A program made the translations under genes and the position numbers. The notes beneath the pieces were generated by a model. The model saw nothing but the letters and a program-made list of their open reading frames with translations, was not told where the DNA came from and made no database searches. This document shows, piece after piece, positions 9,479 through 20,100 of a stretch of DNA of 50,928 nucleotides; the first letter of the stretch is position 1; each line of letters begins with the position of its first letter. The stretch covers positions 16,173-67,100 of the forward strand of contig QQSC01000009.1 in the NCBI GenBank assembly GCA_003602475.1, written 5' to 3'. This stretch comes from Candidatus Poseidoniales archaeon. GTDB lineage: Archaea; Thermoplasmatota; Poseidoniia; Poseidoniales; Poseidoniaceae.

Positions 9479-9500
9479 CCGATGACAAACAATCCTCCGC

Positions 9501-11489
9501 ATGACTCTTGCGAAAACGCTGGGTGTTGGTGAGCGATTGGCTCAAAAGATCACCGACCACTTCGGCACAGAAGACAGGGTGAGAGCAACCCTCCGTTCAG
9601 GCGATGTAGCCCGACTTGCAGAGGTGGATGGTGTTTCACTGAAAAGAGCGCTCAGCATGGCTCGTCAGTACGCCGGGGCCGACGGTTCTTTTCTGGCCAC
9701 CAAAGAAGCCGAACGCCTTCATCATGAACTCATTGTCCACCTCCAAGGCTTCACCGCCTGTGCTGCCTCAAAAGAGCGCATGGGATTGCTGATGCCGGCC
9801 AAGGAACTTGAACCGAGGCGGAGCATGATTTCAGCTGCTATGACGCTTCCAAGCGAGTGGCTGAACGAGCAACAACAACGCTGGTCCAAATTGGGCCGTC
9901 TCAAGGAACCCAAAGGTCGCTATGAACGTGTGATCGTCTCACCCGAACCTCTTGACCATTTGAAGCGGTTTTGCAGAGTCCTCGTGCCGAGTGAGCATGA
10001 AACTTGGAAAGATTACACGGTCTTCAACACCATCACTTGGGTCGGGACAGGTGCGCCCATGTCACCGCCAGATGGTTGGCTGGTGACAGGAAATGCATCA
10101 GATGAAGCCACGCTCCTGCCAGAACGAGTCATCGATTGGTTCTCCCACAACGCCACGGTGTTGAACCTGGTGTGCGAAACAGTGGCCTCATGGAAGGACG
10201 GCAGCCTCCCCGCCAACGATGCACTGCAGCCACTCATGGAAGCCCTTCAACCTCTTCGAGAACTCCCGGAGGCCATGGCTTTGGTCGGTGAATCCAATCA
10301 AGCGGGCCTCATTGCCAGCATACGCGATGAATTGTGGACCTTCGTGAAAACCTTGGAGCAAGAGGTCAATCTTGAGGTTGAATCGGCCATGAACGATGCT
10401 AAAATGGCCTTGTCCGGAGCTGAACTGCTCGAAGCCCTTGCGGACGGGGCGGCCTTTCAACGAAAACTCAGGGACGCTACGGGCGATGTGATTGCTGAAG
10501 CCATGCAAAAAGCGAGGGAACGTTTGGCCGCATTCATTGAACCTGCAAAGGTCAAGTGCCCGTACGATATTTTCACTTCATCGTGGCCCGCAAAACTCGA
10601 CCGACAAGCGATTGATGGTGTTGATGCGGCTCTTGAGAGCAACCTCAACACCGCCACCACGGACCATTTGGTCCAAGCGGCCCATCAACTCGGCCCTCTC
10701 AAACTTCTCTGTGAGGCAGCGGTTCAACAGATGATCGAACTTGACCAGTGGTGTGCCATCGCTCGTTGGTCGGTCCACGATGGATGCGTGTTGCCCCAGT
10801 TTGGCGAGCACGGTATTGCTCTGGTTGAGGGCCGTCACGTGTTGCTTGGTGTGACGCCAGACCCTGTGACCTACGGTTTGGGGCATGTCGCCTCACAAGG
10901 CGATCGTCAATCGCTCGCTTTGCTGACCGGTGCCAACTCGGGTGGAAAAACCACCTTGTTGGAATGTCTTGCCCATGCTTGTATCCTGGCGCACATGGGG
11001 TTGCCAGTTCCAGCCCATTCGGCAAGAGTGGGGCGAGTTGATGCGTTGCACATTTTGGCCAAAGCGGGCGGTACGCAGAGCGCTGGGGCGTTGGAGCAAA
11101 CACTGGTCGAACTGGCTGATGTGGTCAGCGATCCTGCTCCAAAACTGATTCTTGCCGATGAATTGGAAGCCATCACGGAACCAGGAGCGGGAGCCCGTAT
11201 CATCGCAGGGATGCTTCTCGCTGCTGAATCTCAAGCACAAACAACCATGATGCTTGTGACGCATTTGGCCCCCTCCATCATTGAAGCTTCAGGGCGGGAC
11301 GACCTTCGCGTTGACGGCATTGAAGCACGAGGATTGGGTGAGGACCTTGAACTCGTGGTGGACCGAACTCCTCGGAGGAATCATCTGGCACGATCCACGC
11401 CAGAGCTCATCGTTCGTCGACTGGTGGAGAAAAGCACCGGCCAAGCCAAAGATCTGTTCAAGGATATTTTAGGCCGCTTTGAGACCTGA
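9501..11489 (+). CDS. MutS-like ATPase with N-terminal helix-hairpin-helix
   Basis: A 662-residue MutS-superfamily ATPase. The first 55 residues resemble helix-hairpin-helix DNA-binding repeats (LGVGERLAQKI, LAEVDGVSLKRAL). A long helical middle section resembles the MutS lever/core region. The ATPase has Walker A GANSGGKTT near residue 477, Walker B LILADELE near 549 and a switch histidine in LVTHLA. I do not see a mismatch-recognition domain I with the Phe-x-Glu motif, nor a MutS2 Smr nuclease domain. It is therefore better called an archaeal MutS-like protein than canonical MutS; roles in recombination or branched-DNA binding are possible. It is monocistronic. Confidence 0.85.
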   Translation: MTLAKTLGVGERLAQKITDHFGTEDRVRATLRSGDVARLAEVDGVSLKRALSMARQYAGADGSFLATKEAERLHHELIVHLQGFTACAASKERMGLLMPAKELEPRRSMISAAMTLPSEWLNEQQQRWSKLGRLKEPKGRYERVIVSPEPLDHLKRFCRVLVPSEHETWKDYTVFNTITWVGTGAPMSPPDGWLVTGNASDEATLLPERVIDWFSHNATVLNLVCETVASWKDGSLPANDALQPLMEALQPLRELPEAMALVGESNQAGLIASIRDELWTFVKTLEQEVNLEVESAMNDAKMALSGAELLEALADGAAFQRKLRDATGDVIAEAMQKARERLAAFIEPAKVKCPYDIFTSSWPAKLDRQAIDGVDAALESNLNTATTDHLVQAAHQLGPLKLLCEAAVQQMIELDQWCAIARWSVHDGCVLPQFGEHGIALVEGRHVLLGVTPDPVTYGLGHVASQGDRQSLALLTGANSGGKTTLLECLAHACILAHMGLPVPAHSARVGRVDALHILAKAGGTQSAGALEQTLVELADVVSDPAPKLILADELEAITEPGAGARIIAGMLLAAESQAQTTMMLVTHLAPSIIEASGRDDLRVDGIEARGLGEDLELVVDRTPRRNHLARSTPELIVRRLVEKSTGQAKDLFKDILGRFET

Positions 11490-11496
11490 ATATCAC

Positions 11497-11510
11497 CGGT
11501 CTTGGGACCG
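11497..11510. terminator. Short hairpin between convergent genes
   Basis: CGGTC and GACCG flank a 4-base loop, giving a 5-bp stem just after the MutS-like stop codon, in the 64-nt gap before the convergent lipoprotein gene. It has no T-run, so function as a terminator is speculative. Confidence 0.2.
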
Positions 11511-11553
11511 CTTGGAAACGGCAACAACATCGTCAGTGATGCAGGTCGAAGGC

Positions 11554-12948
11554 TCACTCGGGCAGGTCCAATTCAACGGCAAACAACGGGTCAGGGTCGG
11601 TTGAGTCGTGGTAGGCGACCACCACGCCGCCGTCGTTGAGGATGCCGAGCGAAGCGAAGTCAAAGCGGATGTCGTTGCCTGCACCGGAAGTGGAATCCAA
11701 GTCACCTTGCCCAATGTAGGTCAAGGTGTCCGGTGTCATGTCCTCAGAATAGCCACGGACGTGGTATACCGTATCGACATCGGGTCCCTCGGTGGACTGA
11801 TACCGCACGTTGAGCACGAACAAGTCAAGTTCCCCGTTGGCCTGAAATTCCCATTCTTCAATTTGCGTCGCTTCCACTCCAAGTGCGTAGGTTTGGTTCA
11901 TCCATGTTGCCCCGCCATCCATGGAGAGGTAATGGGTAAGGCTCGTACCGCTGTTGCTGACACAGTGGAGGGCTCCCGCTCGGTCGATTTGGCAATATTC
12001 TGAGGGGAAGACCACCTCCAACTCGTTCCATGACAACGTGGTGTCCATGAACGCAGCGTTCCCGTTGTCGTAATACGAAGGGAACAACAGCCCACCGCTC
12101 GGGATGGAGAAGGCTCTCATTTCTTTGTGAGGTTTGTTGACGTCCCAATACGCTGGCAAACCTGCTTCGGTGAAATCCAAATCCAACTCAACAACGGGAT
12201 CGCCTCCGGAACGGTCGGGGAACTGGAAAGGATAGTAATTGAGGCCGTCAACGCTGATTTGCCCGCCAGCGTTTTGGGTTTGATGCCAGAAGTTGGAGAC
12301 CACAATGCTCGCCCATTCTCCACTTCCAAGGGTTGAGTCGATGGGGCCGATGACTTCAACTTGCCACGACCGGTCGTAGAACGGTTCTGTTAGCCGATTG
12401 TAGCACCACTTCCATTCCTCCTCGGACTCGTCGTACAGAATGGCATAAAATTTGTCCAGTTTCAAATCACCACCAACATAGGGGTACCACGACATGGAGA
12501 TGATGTCGCCGTTGGTGGCTTGAACGATGCTACCTTCTCCCAATCCTTCTTGACCGGGGTTCGTGGGAATAAACGTCCTGCACTGGGCGTCGGGCAAAGC
12601 TGGCGGAATGAACGTGTCCCACTCATGCCCTCTGTCGGTGGAGAACACCGGATATTCCCCGCCAATGTTGAGGATTTGTCCATCGATGTCTGTGGCGAGG
12701 TAATGTTCGCAGCAGTTTCCGCCGTATGTTGCATCAAACACTGCCCAAGTGGTGTTGGTGGTCTGGTTGGTGTTCAAATCAAGGGTCACGAACATCCGCT
12801 CATCGATGTGGGCTTGAGGGTCAACCCGTTGGTACGCTTCAAAAATCGATGCCGTGTCCTCTTCTCCAACCACGGATTCACCGTCGCCAAAGCATCCCGC
12901 TGTGACCATGGAGAGCATCACCAAGACGGCGATCAATGCTCGGTGCAT
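11554..12948 (-). CDS. Lipoprotein with BNR/sialidase-like beta-propeller
   Basis: A 464-residue exported protein with a short signal peptide ending in lipobox TAGC, so probably lipid-anchored at the cell surface. Asp-box-like (BNR) motifs STDRGHEWDTF and SMDGGATWMNQT, separated by beta-rich sequence, point to a six-bladed propeller of the sialidase superfold. I cannot confirm the sialidase catalytic Arg triad or Tyr/Glu pair, so a binding role is as likely as a glycosidase. A cysteine pair (GGNCCEH) may form disulfides. It lies 37 nt downstream of the BtuF-like gene on the same strand. A TATA-like box suggests it can also be transcribed independently. Confidence 0.75.
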   Translation of the reverse strand: MHRALIAVLVMLSMVTAGCFGDGESVVGEEDTASIFEAYQRVDPQAHIDERMFVTLDLNTNQTTNTTWAVFDATYGGNCCEHYLATDIDGQILNIGGEYPVFSTDRGHEWDTFIPPALPDAQCRTFIPTNPGQEGLGEGSIVQATNGDIISMSWYPYVGGDLKLDKFYAILYDESEEEWKWCYNRLTEPFYDRSWQVEVIGPIDSTLGSGEWASIVVSNFWHQTQNAGGQISVDGLNYYPFQFPDRSGGDPVVELDLDFTEAGLPAYWDVNKPHKEMRAFSIPSGGLLFPSYYDNGNAAFMDTTLSWNELEVVFPSEYCQIDRAGALHCVSNSGTSLTHYLSMDGGATWMNQTYALGVEATQIEEWEFQANGELDLFVLNVRYQSTEGPDVDTVYHVRGYSEDMTPDTLTYIGQGDLDSTSGAGNDIRFDFASLGILNDGGVVVAYHDSTDPDPLFAVELDLPE

Positions 12949-12968
12949 GGCAAGGCGTCGTTGCGGCG

Positions 12969-12974
12969 TAATTT
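12969..12974 (-). promoter_or_regulatory. TATA-like box for the BNR lipoprotein gene
   Basis: The minus strand reads TTCAAATTACG, with AAATTA lying 21-26 nt before ATG 12948. It sits in the short gap after the BtuF-like gene. The call is weak and rests on position and AT-richness only. Confidence 0.3.
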
Positions 12975-12985
12975 GAAGCCGTCGC

Positions 12986-13750
12986 TCATGCCCCTCCGGG
13001 TTCAGGAGCGTTGATTTCTGCCAGTTTCCGAAGGCCGTGAAGGGTGTGAGAGCCCATCCACGTCAGCGCCTCTCCATCGATGCAACGCACCCATGGGCGT
13101 CGCCCACCTGCTTCAACCACTCGACCAGCAAGCGCTTCGCCTTCCTTCAATGAAAAGTCGTAGGGCTCACTCGACATCAGCAGACCTTCAACCCGATGCT
13201 CGAGGAGGTCATGCTCCGTAACCGTCGGATAGCCCGTTCCATCGGGTTTGATCACCGGCACGGTCCAACCGAGTGTGGACAGCATGCCACCAGCATAGGT
13301 TTGGCCGTTGGCCACCATCAGCGGGTCGTTCCAAATGAACGGCAACACCACGCCTGAACGAGATTGTTTGAGGATGCGGAGAGCCGTCTCGAGTTCTTCA
13401 GCCAGCGCCTCTCCCTTCCCTTCACGATTGACGGCTTTTCCCAGGTCTCGAAGCATATCCGGAACATCGTCTGGATGCCGGACATGGCAAACGAAGACAT
13501 CGTACCCTTGTGCAAGGCACCAGTCGTGCACCTTCTTCGGGTTTTCATCCTTGTCCATGACAACGAGGTTGGGTTGAGCTGCTTGAATCTTGGACAACGT
13601 GGGCGTTTTCGTCCCGCCAACCACGGGAACGTCTCCAACGGCATCTTCCGGATGAATGCACCATGGTGTGCGCCCGACGATTTCGGTTGCGTCCAAGCCC
13701 AAGTCAAACAAGGTGAGGGTCAAGGAGGGGACCAACGAGACCACTCGCAT
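12986..13750 (-). CDS. BtuF-like metal/cobalamin-binding domain protein, no signal peptide
   Basis: A 254-residue protein of the helical-backbone metal receptor fold used by cobalamin and siderophore ABC-transporter binding proteins. The family opening MRVVSLVPSLTLTLFDLG and the segment NLVVMDKDENP are visible, as is the second-lobe motif LPFIWNDPLMVANGQTYAGG. A GAGG element lies just after the ileS stop and ATG 13750 follows 10 nt later, so this start is favoured over an upstream ATG inside ileS. From this start there is no signal peptide or lipobox, so the protein should be cytoplasmic. That argues against a classical transporter role; no permease or ATPase gene is nearby. Probably co-transcribed with ileS. 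Confidence 0.8.
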   Translation of the reverse strand: MRVVSLVPSLTLTLFDLGLDATEIVGRTPWCIHPEDAVGDVPVVGGTKTPTLSKIQAAQPNLVVMDKDENPKKVHDWCLAQGYDVFVCHVRHPDDVPDMLRDLGKAVNREGKGEALAEELETALRILKQSRSGVVLPFIWNDPLMVANGQTYAGGMLSTLGWTVPVIKPDGTGYPTVTEHDLLEHRVEGLLMSSEPYDFSLKEGEALAGRVVEAGGRRPWVRCIDGEALTWMGSHTLHGLRKLAEINAPEPGGA

Positions 13751-13760
13751 GCCGGGGTCC

Positions 13761-16700
13761 TCATTCAACGGTGAAGGCGACACGTGCTCCGTCCACCTCA
13801 AAGCGCTCGGCATGTTCGGGTCCGTCAGAATCCACATGGAACTCTATCGCAGTGGCTCGGGTTTCATGAGCGATCCACGTCCGATCGGCTTCGCCGATTT
13901 CCGGTGCTTCTTTCAGCCAAATCTTGAGAGAGACGGTGGCCTCCATCTCAAGATTGAGGTCTTTGCGCTTGGCCTGGATGCGCCGTGTGATGTCCCTTGC
14001 CATGCCTTTAGATTGAAGCTCTGGTGAGTCGTTCATGTCGAGAACCAGTGTGACATGGACGGTTTCTCCATCCAATTCAACCTCCACGGTCTGAGCAGCG
14101 AATCCTTCGCGCTCCACCCTCTTCACGTCAACATCAGACCGTTCCACGAGAACCCCCAACACTTCGGCTCCTCCGTCCTCAATGTCCTTCAGCAAGGCAT
14201 TAGGGTGTTCGGATTCACGAATGGCTTTGGCCACGTTGTTCACTTCTGCTCTGGCCTTGGGCGCAAGAGCCCGGAAATTGGGGGCGAGTTCGATCCGCTG
14301 GAATCGGTCAAGGTCGTCTTCGATTCGGATGGCCTCGACGTTCAATTCTTCACAGAGAAGGTCATGGTACGGTGTCAAATCAGGGCCAGCAACCAACCAA
14401 CCTTGGGCACAAGGGAGCCGTTGACGGCGTCCAGCATCAACCCGAACACGTCGACCCGCTTCGGCCAGTTCACGAACGAGCGTCATGACGCCTTCGAGGT
14501 GCACATCCTGTGGTGGTAGCGTAGCGGTCGCCGCTGCCGCCGCCTCGTCCCATGCATCCGCAGTCGCCCCTTCGAGGCTTCCTGGTGTTCCCACGGGCCA
14601 ATCCGCATTGTGGACCGATTCTCCGGTCAGCGCTCGGTGGACGGTGTCGACCATGAAGGGTGCAATTGGGGCAACCAAACGGCACACCAACGTGAGCACT
14701 TCGTGAAGCGTGTGCTGACAGGCCAACTTGTCGTCGCTGTCGGCTTCGTCCCACAACCTGCGTCGGCTCCTCCGGACATACCAGTTGGACACATCGTTGA
14801 CCACAAATTCTTCGAGGTCACGGCAGGCTTTGTGGTAATTCCAATTCACAAATTCTTGGTGGTAGTCCTGAGCGACGGTGTGAAGTTTGGAGAGAATCCA
14901 TCGGTCAAGGGCTGGGCGATGTTCAATTGGCGAGTCCGTCTCTTCTGGGTCGAAACCGTCCAGGGCTGCGTAATCCACGTGGAATTTGTAGACGTTCCAG
15001 AAGGTGAGGAACATCTTGGCGTAGGTTTCCCTCACACCGTTTGAGTCAAATTTCAACGGATTCCATGGCGCCCCTGCGGTGACCATGTACCAGCGAGTAG
15101 CATCGGCTCCTTCTCTGTTGAAATGGTCCCACGGGTCAACGATGTTGCCCCGAGATTTGGACATCTTTTTCCCTTCAGCATCAAGGATCAATCCCAGCGA
15201 GAGGCATCGTTTGTAAGCCATGCTGTCGAAGACGGTTGCGGAAACTGCCAGCAAGGTGTAGAACCAACCACGGGTTTGGTCGACACCTTCGCAAATGTAG
15301 TCCACTGGGAAAGAGGCGTTGAACCGCTCGCCTCCATCGAATGGATGGTGCCATTGGGCGAAAGGTGCGCACCCAGAATCAAACCAGCAATCCATCACAA
15401 ACGGCTCACGATGCATGATTTCACCCGTGTCTGAAATCAAGGTGAACCCGTCCACAACGGGTCGGTGAAGGTCCACATCGTCCGGGCAATCAGGGTTTTC
15501 AATGCCTGCTGCGACGGCTTTCGCCACCTCGTTTTGCAGTTCCTGAATGGAGCCCACGCACTTCATTTCTCCAGTGGCGCTTCGCCAAACCGGCAAGGGT
15601 GTGCCCCAGTATCGCTCCCTTGAAATGGCCCAATCCTTGACGTTTCGTAGCCATTCTCCAAAGCGTCCTTCGCCCACCCAGTCGGGTGCCCACTCCACGT
15701 TGTCGTTGAATTCCAAAAGCTTCTCTTTCACGGCCGTCATCCGCACAAACCACGAATCCATGGCGTAGTAGAGCAACGGGTGGTCCGTACGCCAGCAGTG
15801 AGGGTAGTCGTGGAGGTAGTCTTTTTCTCGGTACAGCAAGCCCGATTCAGGGCCTGTTCCGTTGGTGCCTTTTGATGAACTTAAGAGGGCAATGATGGTC
15901 TCATCGCACGATTTGACATAACGACCGTCGAGTTCTGGATGCGTACCGGCAACAAACTCGCCTTCCATGTTCACGGTGTGCTGGGCCGGCAATCCGGCGG
16001 CCATCCCGAGGTTGTAATCGTCTTCTCCGTACATCACGGCGGTGTGAACAACACCCGTTCCATCGGTTGTGGTCACCCAATCGGCTTCCAGAACCGTCCA
16101 TGCGGAATCCGAATCGCCAGCATCGATGGCTTCGGGGAAGAGCGGTTCGTATCCTTTGCCCACAAGGCTTGAGCCTGGGAATTCCTCCATGATGTCAACA
16201 TGGTGGCGCAGAACGTCCTTCATGAGGTCCTTGGCAAGGATCAACTCCTCTCCTACATCTGCTCCTCCGGCGCCCTGCCAATTCTCACCGGCGGCTTCCC
16301 GCACCTTGCATCGAACATAGGTGACTTCTGGACCAACGGCCAAGCCAACGTTGCCCGGTAAGGTCCATGGGGTGGTGGTCCATGCGAGGATGGAAGCGCT
16401 GTCACCAACAAGTTTGAACTTGACATAAACGGATGGTTCTTTCACTTCCTTGTACCCGAGGGCCACTTCATGGCTTGAGTACGAGGTGCCGGTTTGAGGG
16501 CAATACGGGAGGACTTTGTGACCGCGATACAACAGCCCTTTGTCGAACATTTGCTTGAGAGCCCACCATGACGATTCGATGTAATCGTTGTGAAGCGTAA
16601 CGTATGGATTGTCAAGGTCCACCCAGTACGCCATTCGCTCCGTCATTTCACGCCATGCGGCCTCGTAGGTCCACACGGATTCTCGGCATGCTTGATTGAA

Positions 16701-17048
16701 CTTGTCCATGCCAAATTCTTCGATGGATTCGTTGGAAAGAAGATCCAACCGCTTCTGCACCTCGATTTCGACGGGGAGGCCGTGCGTGTCCCATCCACCC
16801 TTTCGTTCAACCTTGAACCCCTCCATCGTCTTCCATCTGCAGACCAGATCCTTGTAGGTGCGGGCGACCACGTGATGAATACCGGGTTTTCCATTGGCCG
16901 TTGGCGGGCCTTCAAGGAAAATAAACGGGGCGCCGTGTTCACGCCGTTGGATGGATGTGCGGAATGCATCCTCCGATTTCCACGCTTCAAGGAGAGCCGT
17001 CTCCAAGGCAACGGCATCCAATTCACCGGCGGGAGAAAGGCGAGGCAT
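13761..17048 (-). CDS. ileS: Isoleucyl-tRNA synthetase
   Basis: Class I synthetase of 1095 residues that charges tRNA-Ile. The HIGH signature appears as NGKPGIHHVVART (residues 52-64), followed by GWDTHGLPVEIEV, and KKMSKSRGN lies near residue 628. The editing (CP1) domain includes WTTTPWTLPGN and the usual downstream segments. The C-terminal anticodon-binding region extends beyond about 700. The PGIHH form is one I associate with the bacterial/eukaryotic type-2 IleRS class (for example Bacteroidetes) rather than the common HxGH of other archaea, hinting at lateral transfer. The start at ATG 17048 gives a standard N-terminus. It is probably first in a transcript that includes the BtuF-like gene 10 nt downstream. 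Confidence 0.96.
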   Translation of the reverse strand: MPRLSPAGELDAVALETALLEAWKSEDAFRTSIQRREHGAPFIFLEGPPTANGKPGIHHVVARTYKDLVCRWKTMEGFKVERKGGWDTHGLPVEIEVQKRLDLLSNESIEEFGMDKFNQACRESVWTYEAAWREMTERMAYWVDLDNPYVTLHNDYIESSWWALKQMFDKGLLYRGHKVLPYCPQTGTSYSSHEVALGYKEVKEPSVYVKFKLVGDSASILAWTTTPWTLPGNVGLAVGPEVTYVRCKVREAAGENWQGAGGADVGEELILAKDLMKDVLRHHVDIMEEFPGSSLVGKGYEPLFPEAIDAGDSDSAWTVLEADWVTTTDGTGVVHTAVMYGEDDYNLGMAAGLPAQHTVNMEGEFVAGTHPELDGRYVKSCDETIIALLSSSKGTNGTGPESGLLYREKDYLHDYPHCWRTDHPLLYYAMDSWFVRMTAVKEKLLEFNDNVEWAPDWVGEGRFGEWLRNVKDWAISRERYWGTPLPVWRSATGEMKCVGSIQELQNEVAKAVAAGIENPDCPDDVDLHRPVVDGFTLISDTGEIMHREPFVMDCWFDSGCAPFAQWHHPFDGGERFNASFPVDYICEGVDQTRGWFYTLLAVSATVFDSMAYKRCLSLGLILDAEGKKMSKSRGNIVDPWDHFNREGADATRWYMVTAGAPWNPLKFDSNGVRETYAKMFLTFWNVYKFHVDYAALDGFDPEETDSPIEHRPALDRWILSKLHTVAQDYHQEFVNWNYHKACRDLEEFVVNDVSNWYVRRSRRRLWDEADSDDKLACQHTLHEVLTLVCRLVAPIAPFMVDTVHRALTGESVHNADWPVGTPGSLEGATADAWDEAAAAATATLPPQDVHLEGVMTLVRELAEAGRRVRVDAGRRQRLPCAQGWLVAGPDLTPYHDLLCEELNVEAIRIEDDLDRFQRIELAPNFRALAPKARAEVNNVAKAIRESEHPNALLKDIEDGGAEVLGVLVERSDVDVKRVEREGFAAQTVEVELDGETVHVTLVLDMNDSPELQSKGMARDITRRIQAKRKDLNLEMEATVSLKIWLKEAPEIGEADRTWIAHETRATAIEFHVDSDGPEHAERFEVDGARVAFTVE

Positions 17049-17188
17049 GAATCCCGGACCTTCGTGCGGGTTTTCAACCTCACTCGGCGTCAGCCATCAA
17101 ACGGAAGCATAAATCGGGTCGATTCGAGTCTTCAAACGGCAGCCTTGGTGTGCAAATCCTTCAAGTCCTTGGAAGTGCACGTCACATC

Positions 17189-20100
17189 ATGAGGGGTGAG
17201 CAAAGCCGAAGCCTTGCCCTCTGGCTCGTGCTGCTCATGGTCAGCAGCACTTGGATGGCCTCGGTGTCCCATCCGGCACCCATGCCATCAATGGGAGATG
17301 CACCACAGCCGTCGCACGTCGGTCAAGGAGACATCAGCAACATCACGCTCTCCTCAGCACCGAACACCCAAATCCGTCTTGACCTCCCCGCCGACCAACC
17401 GGTCTACGATGCCGAACTCCGGGTCACGCCAAAGGTGTTGCCCGCTCAATCGGGATTTCTTTGGGACGATGCCGCAGATTGGACACACAGCAACGCCGTT
17501 CTCAACGGCACCGTCGTGGACGACGGAGGATTGACAGGAACCACGGAAGGTCAATTGTGGGATTTCAACTCTGGCAGCCAAGGTTGGACGTTTTCCAACA
17601 GTTACAGCAGTCGTGTAAGCACGCCAGTTTGCGGTATGAACGGAACGTCGGGAGGATCCATTCGCACCTACGCCGGCTCGACATACGCCACATCTCCGAT
17701 CGTGAACCTGGCCGGAGGTCAAAACACCCCTTTCCACGCTTGGATTAACCAGGGAAGTTTCAGTTGTGGTGAGGAGCCCGATTCGGGGGAAGATTTGCAA
17801 TTTCAATATCGCACGGCTGCGGGTGGGTGGGTGACGTTCAAAACATACTTTGGTTCGTCCACGGGCGGTACGGTCGCTCAATACCAAACCACGTTGCCAA
17901 ACGCTGCCCTTCACGCCAACGCACAGTTCCGTATTCACCAAACCAGTGGCAGCAGCACCTGCTGTGATTACTGGTTCATTGATGATGTCCACATTGCCAC
18001 GCCTCCAGATTCAAACTGGACCAGCCCGTCAATGGGTCACGCACCGGGTGTCAGTTTCCCATTGGCCGACGACACGTACATGCCGCTGACCATTGACGCC
18101 ACCATTCCTACAGGAGCATGGCTCAACTGGTCCGTTCTGAATGCTCAGGGCGAACCCATACCGGGGATGAGTGGGAGCAACACATTGCACGTCCCCCTTC
18201 ACCTGCTCGACCACTCAGTTCATGATGAAATCCGACTGTTCCTTGAATTCCGAGGTAGCGACGACGGGATGACCAAGGTGCATTCCATCGGAGGCGATGG
18301 AACAACCCTTGAATCGTTCAATGAAGACCCGGCGCCACGGGGCTGGTCATTGAACGGGTCGTACCATCGGGGAACGTTTGAGCCACTCCCGGACACCACG
18401 GGTTGCGGCATTGACCCATCTCTTGCCGACGTCGAAGCCTACGCTGACCACCCCGTTTACAACCTCACTCAAACCTTCACCGCATCGGTGGTGCTCAAGT
18501 GCAATCCACAAGGCATTCCACTGCGATGGTCGTGGAACATCACCGATGAAACCGGCTCAACGGTCGATTCGGGCGCCCAGTCGCTCAACGTTGTGGAATT
18601 TTCATCCGCTTACGCTTTGCGCTCGATGTCATCCAACCTTTTGGACCAACAGCAACCCTCCAACTACACCCTTCGTGTTGTGTACGAAGTGTTTGACCCC
18701 GCAATCGGCTCTCTCGCTCCCGCAGCGTGGTCGAATTCCACCTTTGCCACAGCAAGGGTGATCGACTCGGCTTCAAACACTCAACCGCTGCAAACCGTCA
18801 ACGCTCGAGATGCTGAACACCGCACGGCTGCCTGCTCGGTTCATGCCCATGTCGATGCGATTGTTGTTGAGCCAGGCCAAGATTTTTCGGGTAAAGTGGC
18901 CACGTTCTGCCCTGTTTTGAACGAATCCATGCAAGTCGATTGGGAAGTGCTCAACACCAGCAGCAACACCGTGATCGATTCGGGCTCGCTGGTTTGGACC
19001 AACCAAGCTTACAACCGCACTCAAGCCATCACCTCAACGGCGTTGTCCACTCAACCGGAGGGCACATATTCCATTCGTGCAGATTTCTCTTGGTACAACG
19101 GGCTGACCGCACAGTGGTCCACACTGGGCGCTGATGCAGCTGGCTTTTCGGTGACAAACATGACCACCGCTGTGGTGAATTCCACGTCTTGTGCGGTGCA
19201 CGCACAGGCGACCGAATCCGTTCTCGGATTGAATTCGGCCTTTGACGGGCGAATTGAATCGGTTTGTGCGCTTACGAACACCACCTTGAGAGCCGATTAC
19301 AACCTTCGTGCCATCGGCTCGAACAGCGACATCAGCAACGGTTCAACCAACTGGTCGAACACCGACTTGCTCCAAACCATCAACTGGAGCGTGGCGGCCA
19401 TGAACAACCAAGGAATTGGATTGTACTCATTGGGTGTGGAATTGTTCAGCCTCAACACCAGCACCATGAATTGGACCTTGATCGACGCCGACTCAAACAC
19501 CTTTACCGTAGCAAACTTCACGTTGGTTGACCTCGCTCCGACATACTGCACCGTTGAAGCCCTGCCGGATGTGCCGATGGTTGATGTGGGGGATGCCTTT
19601 GGTGGCAGGTTGAACACGGCCTGCTCTCCGACACGGGACAACCTCTCCATGAGTTGGACACTTCGAGACCTCGATGGCAACACCACCGTTGAATCGGGAA
19701 CAATCGGTTGGACCAACACGCAATTCTTGGAGGTCCACAACGTGACATCCACCGGATTGGCTACCGAGCCTGCGGGCAACTATTCTCTCGAGGCAACGCT
19801 GTCATGGTTCAATTCCACCACCAACTCGTGGGCCGTTCTTGACACCGATATGCGTTCCTTCCTCGTCGTGGATTATTCCACCGCCACCTCTCCGTGCTCG
19901 GTTCATGCTCAACCACTTCGTTCAGTGTTGGCGGTTGGAAACGGATTTGAGGGCCATCTTTACGCAACCTGCCCACAATCAAACGTGACGATGTGGGTGA
20001 CATGGACACTTGAAGACGCCCAGTCCCAACAGGTGCTCGATTCGGGAACCGCCGAGTGGACCACCACTTCGTTCCTCGACAGCATCAACGTCACCTCTTC

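Noticed and set aside
9331..9500. Possible tRNA or small RNA in the 170-nt gap before the MutS-like gene
   Set aside because: I found no cloverleaf with a T-loop consensus. Apart from the CTTAAG box nothing is recognisable.
10907..11264. Several antisense open frames over the MutS-like ATPase core
   Set aside because: All are opposite conserved Walker motifs and overlap each other in different frames, as expected for shadows.
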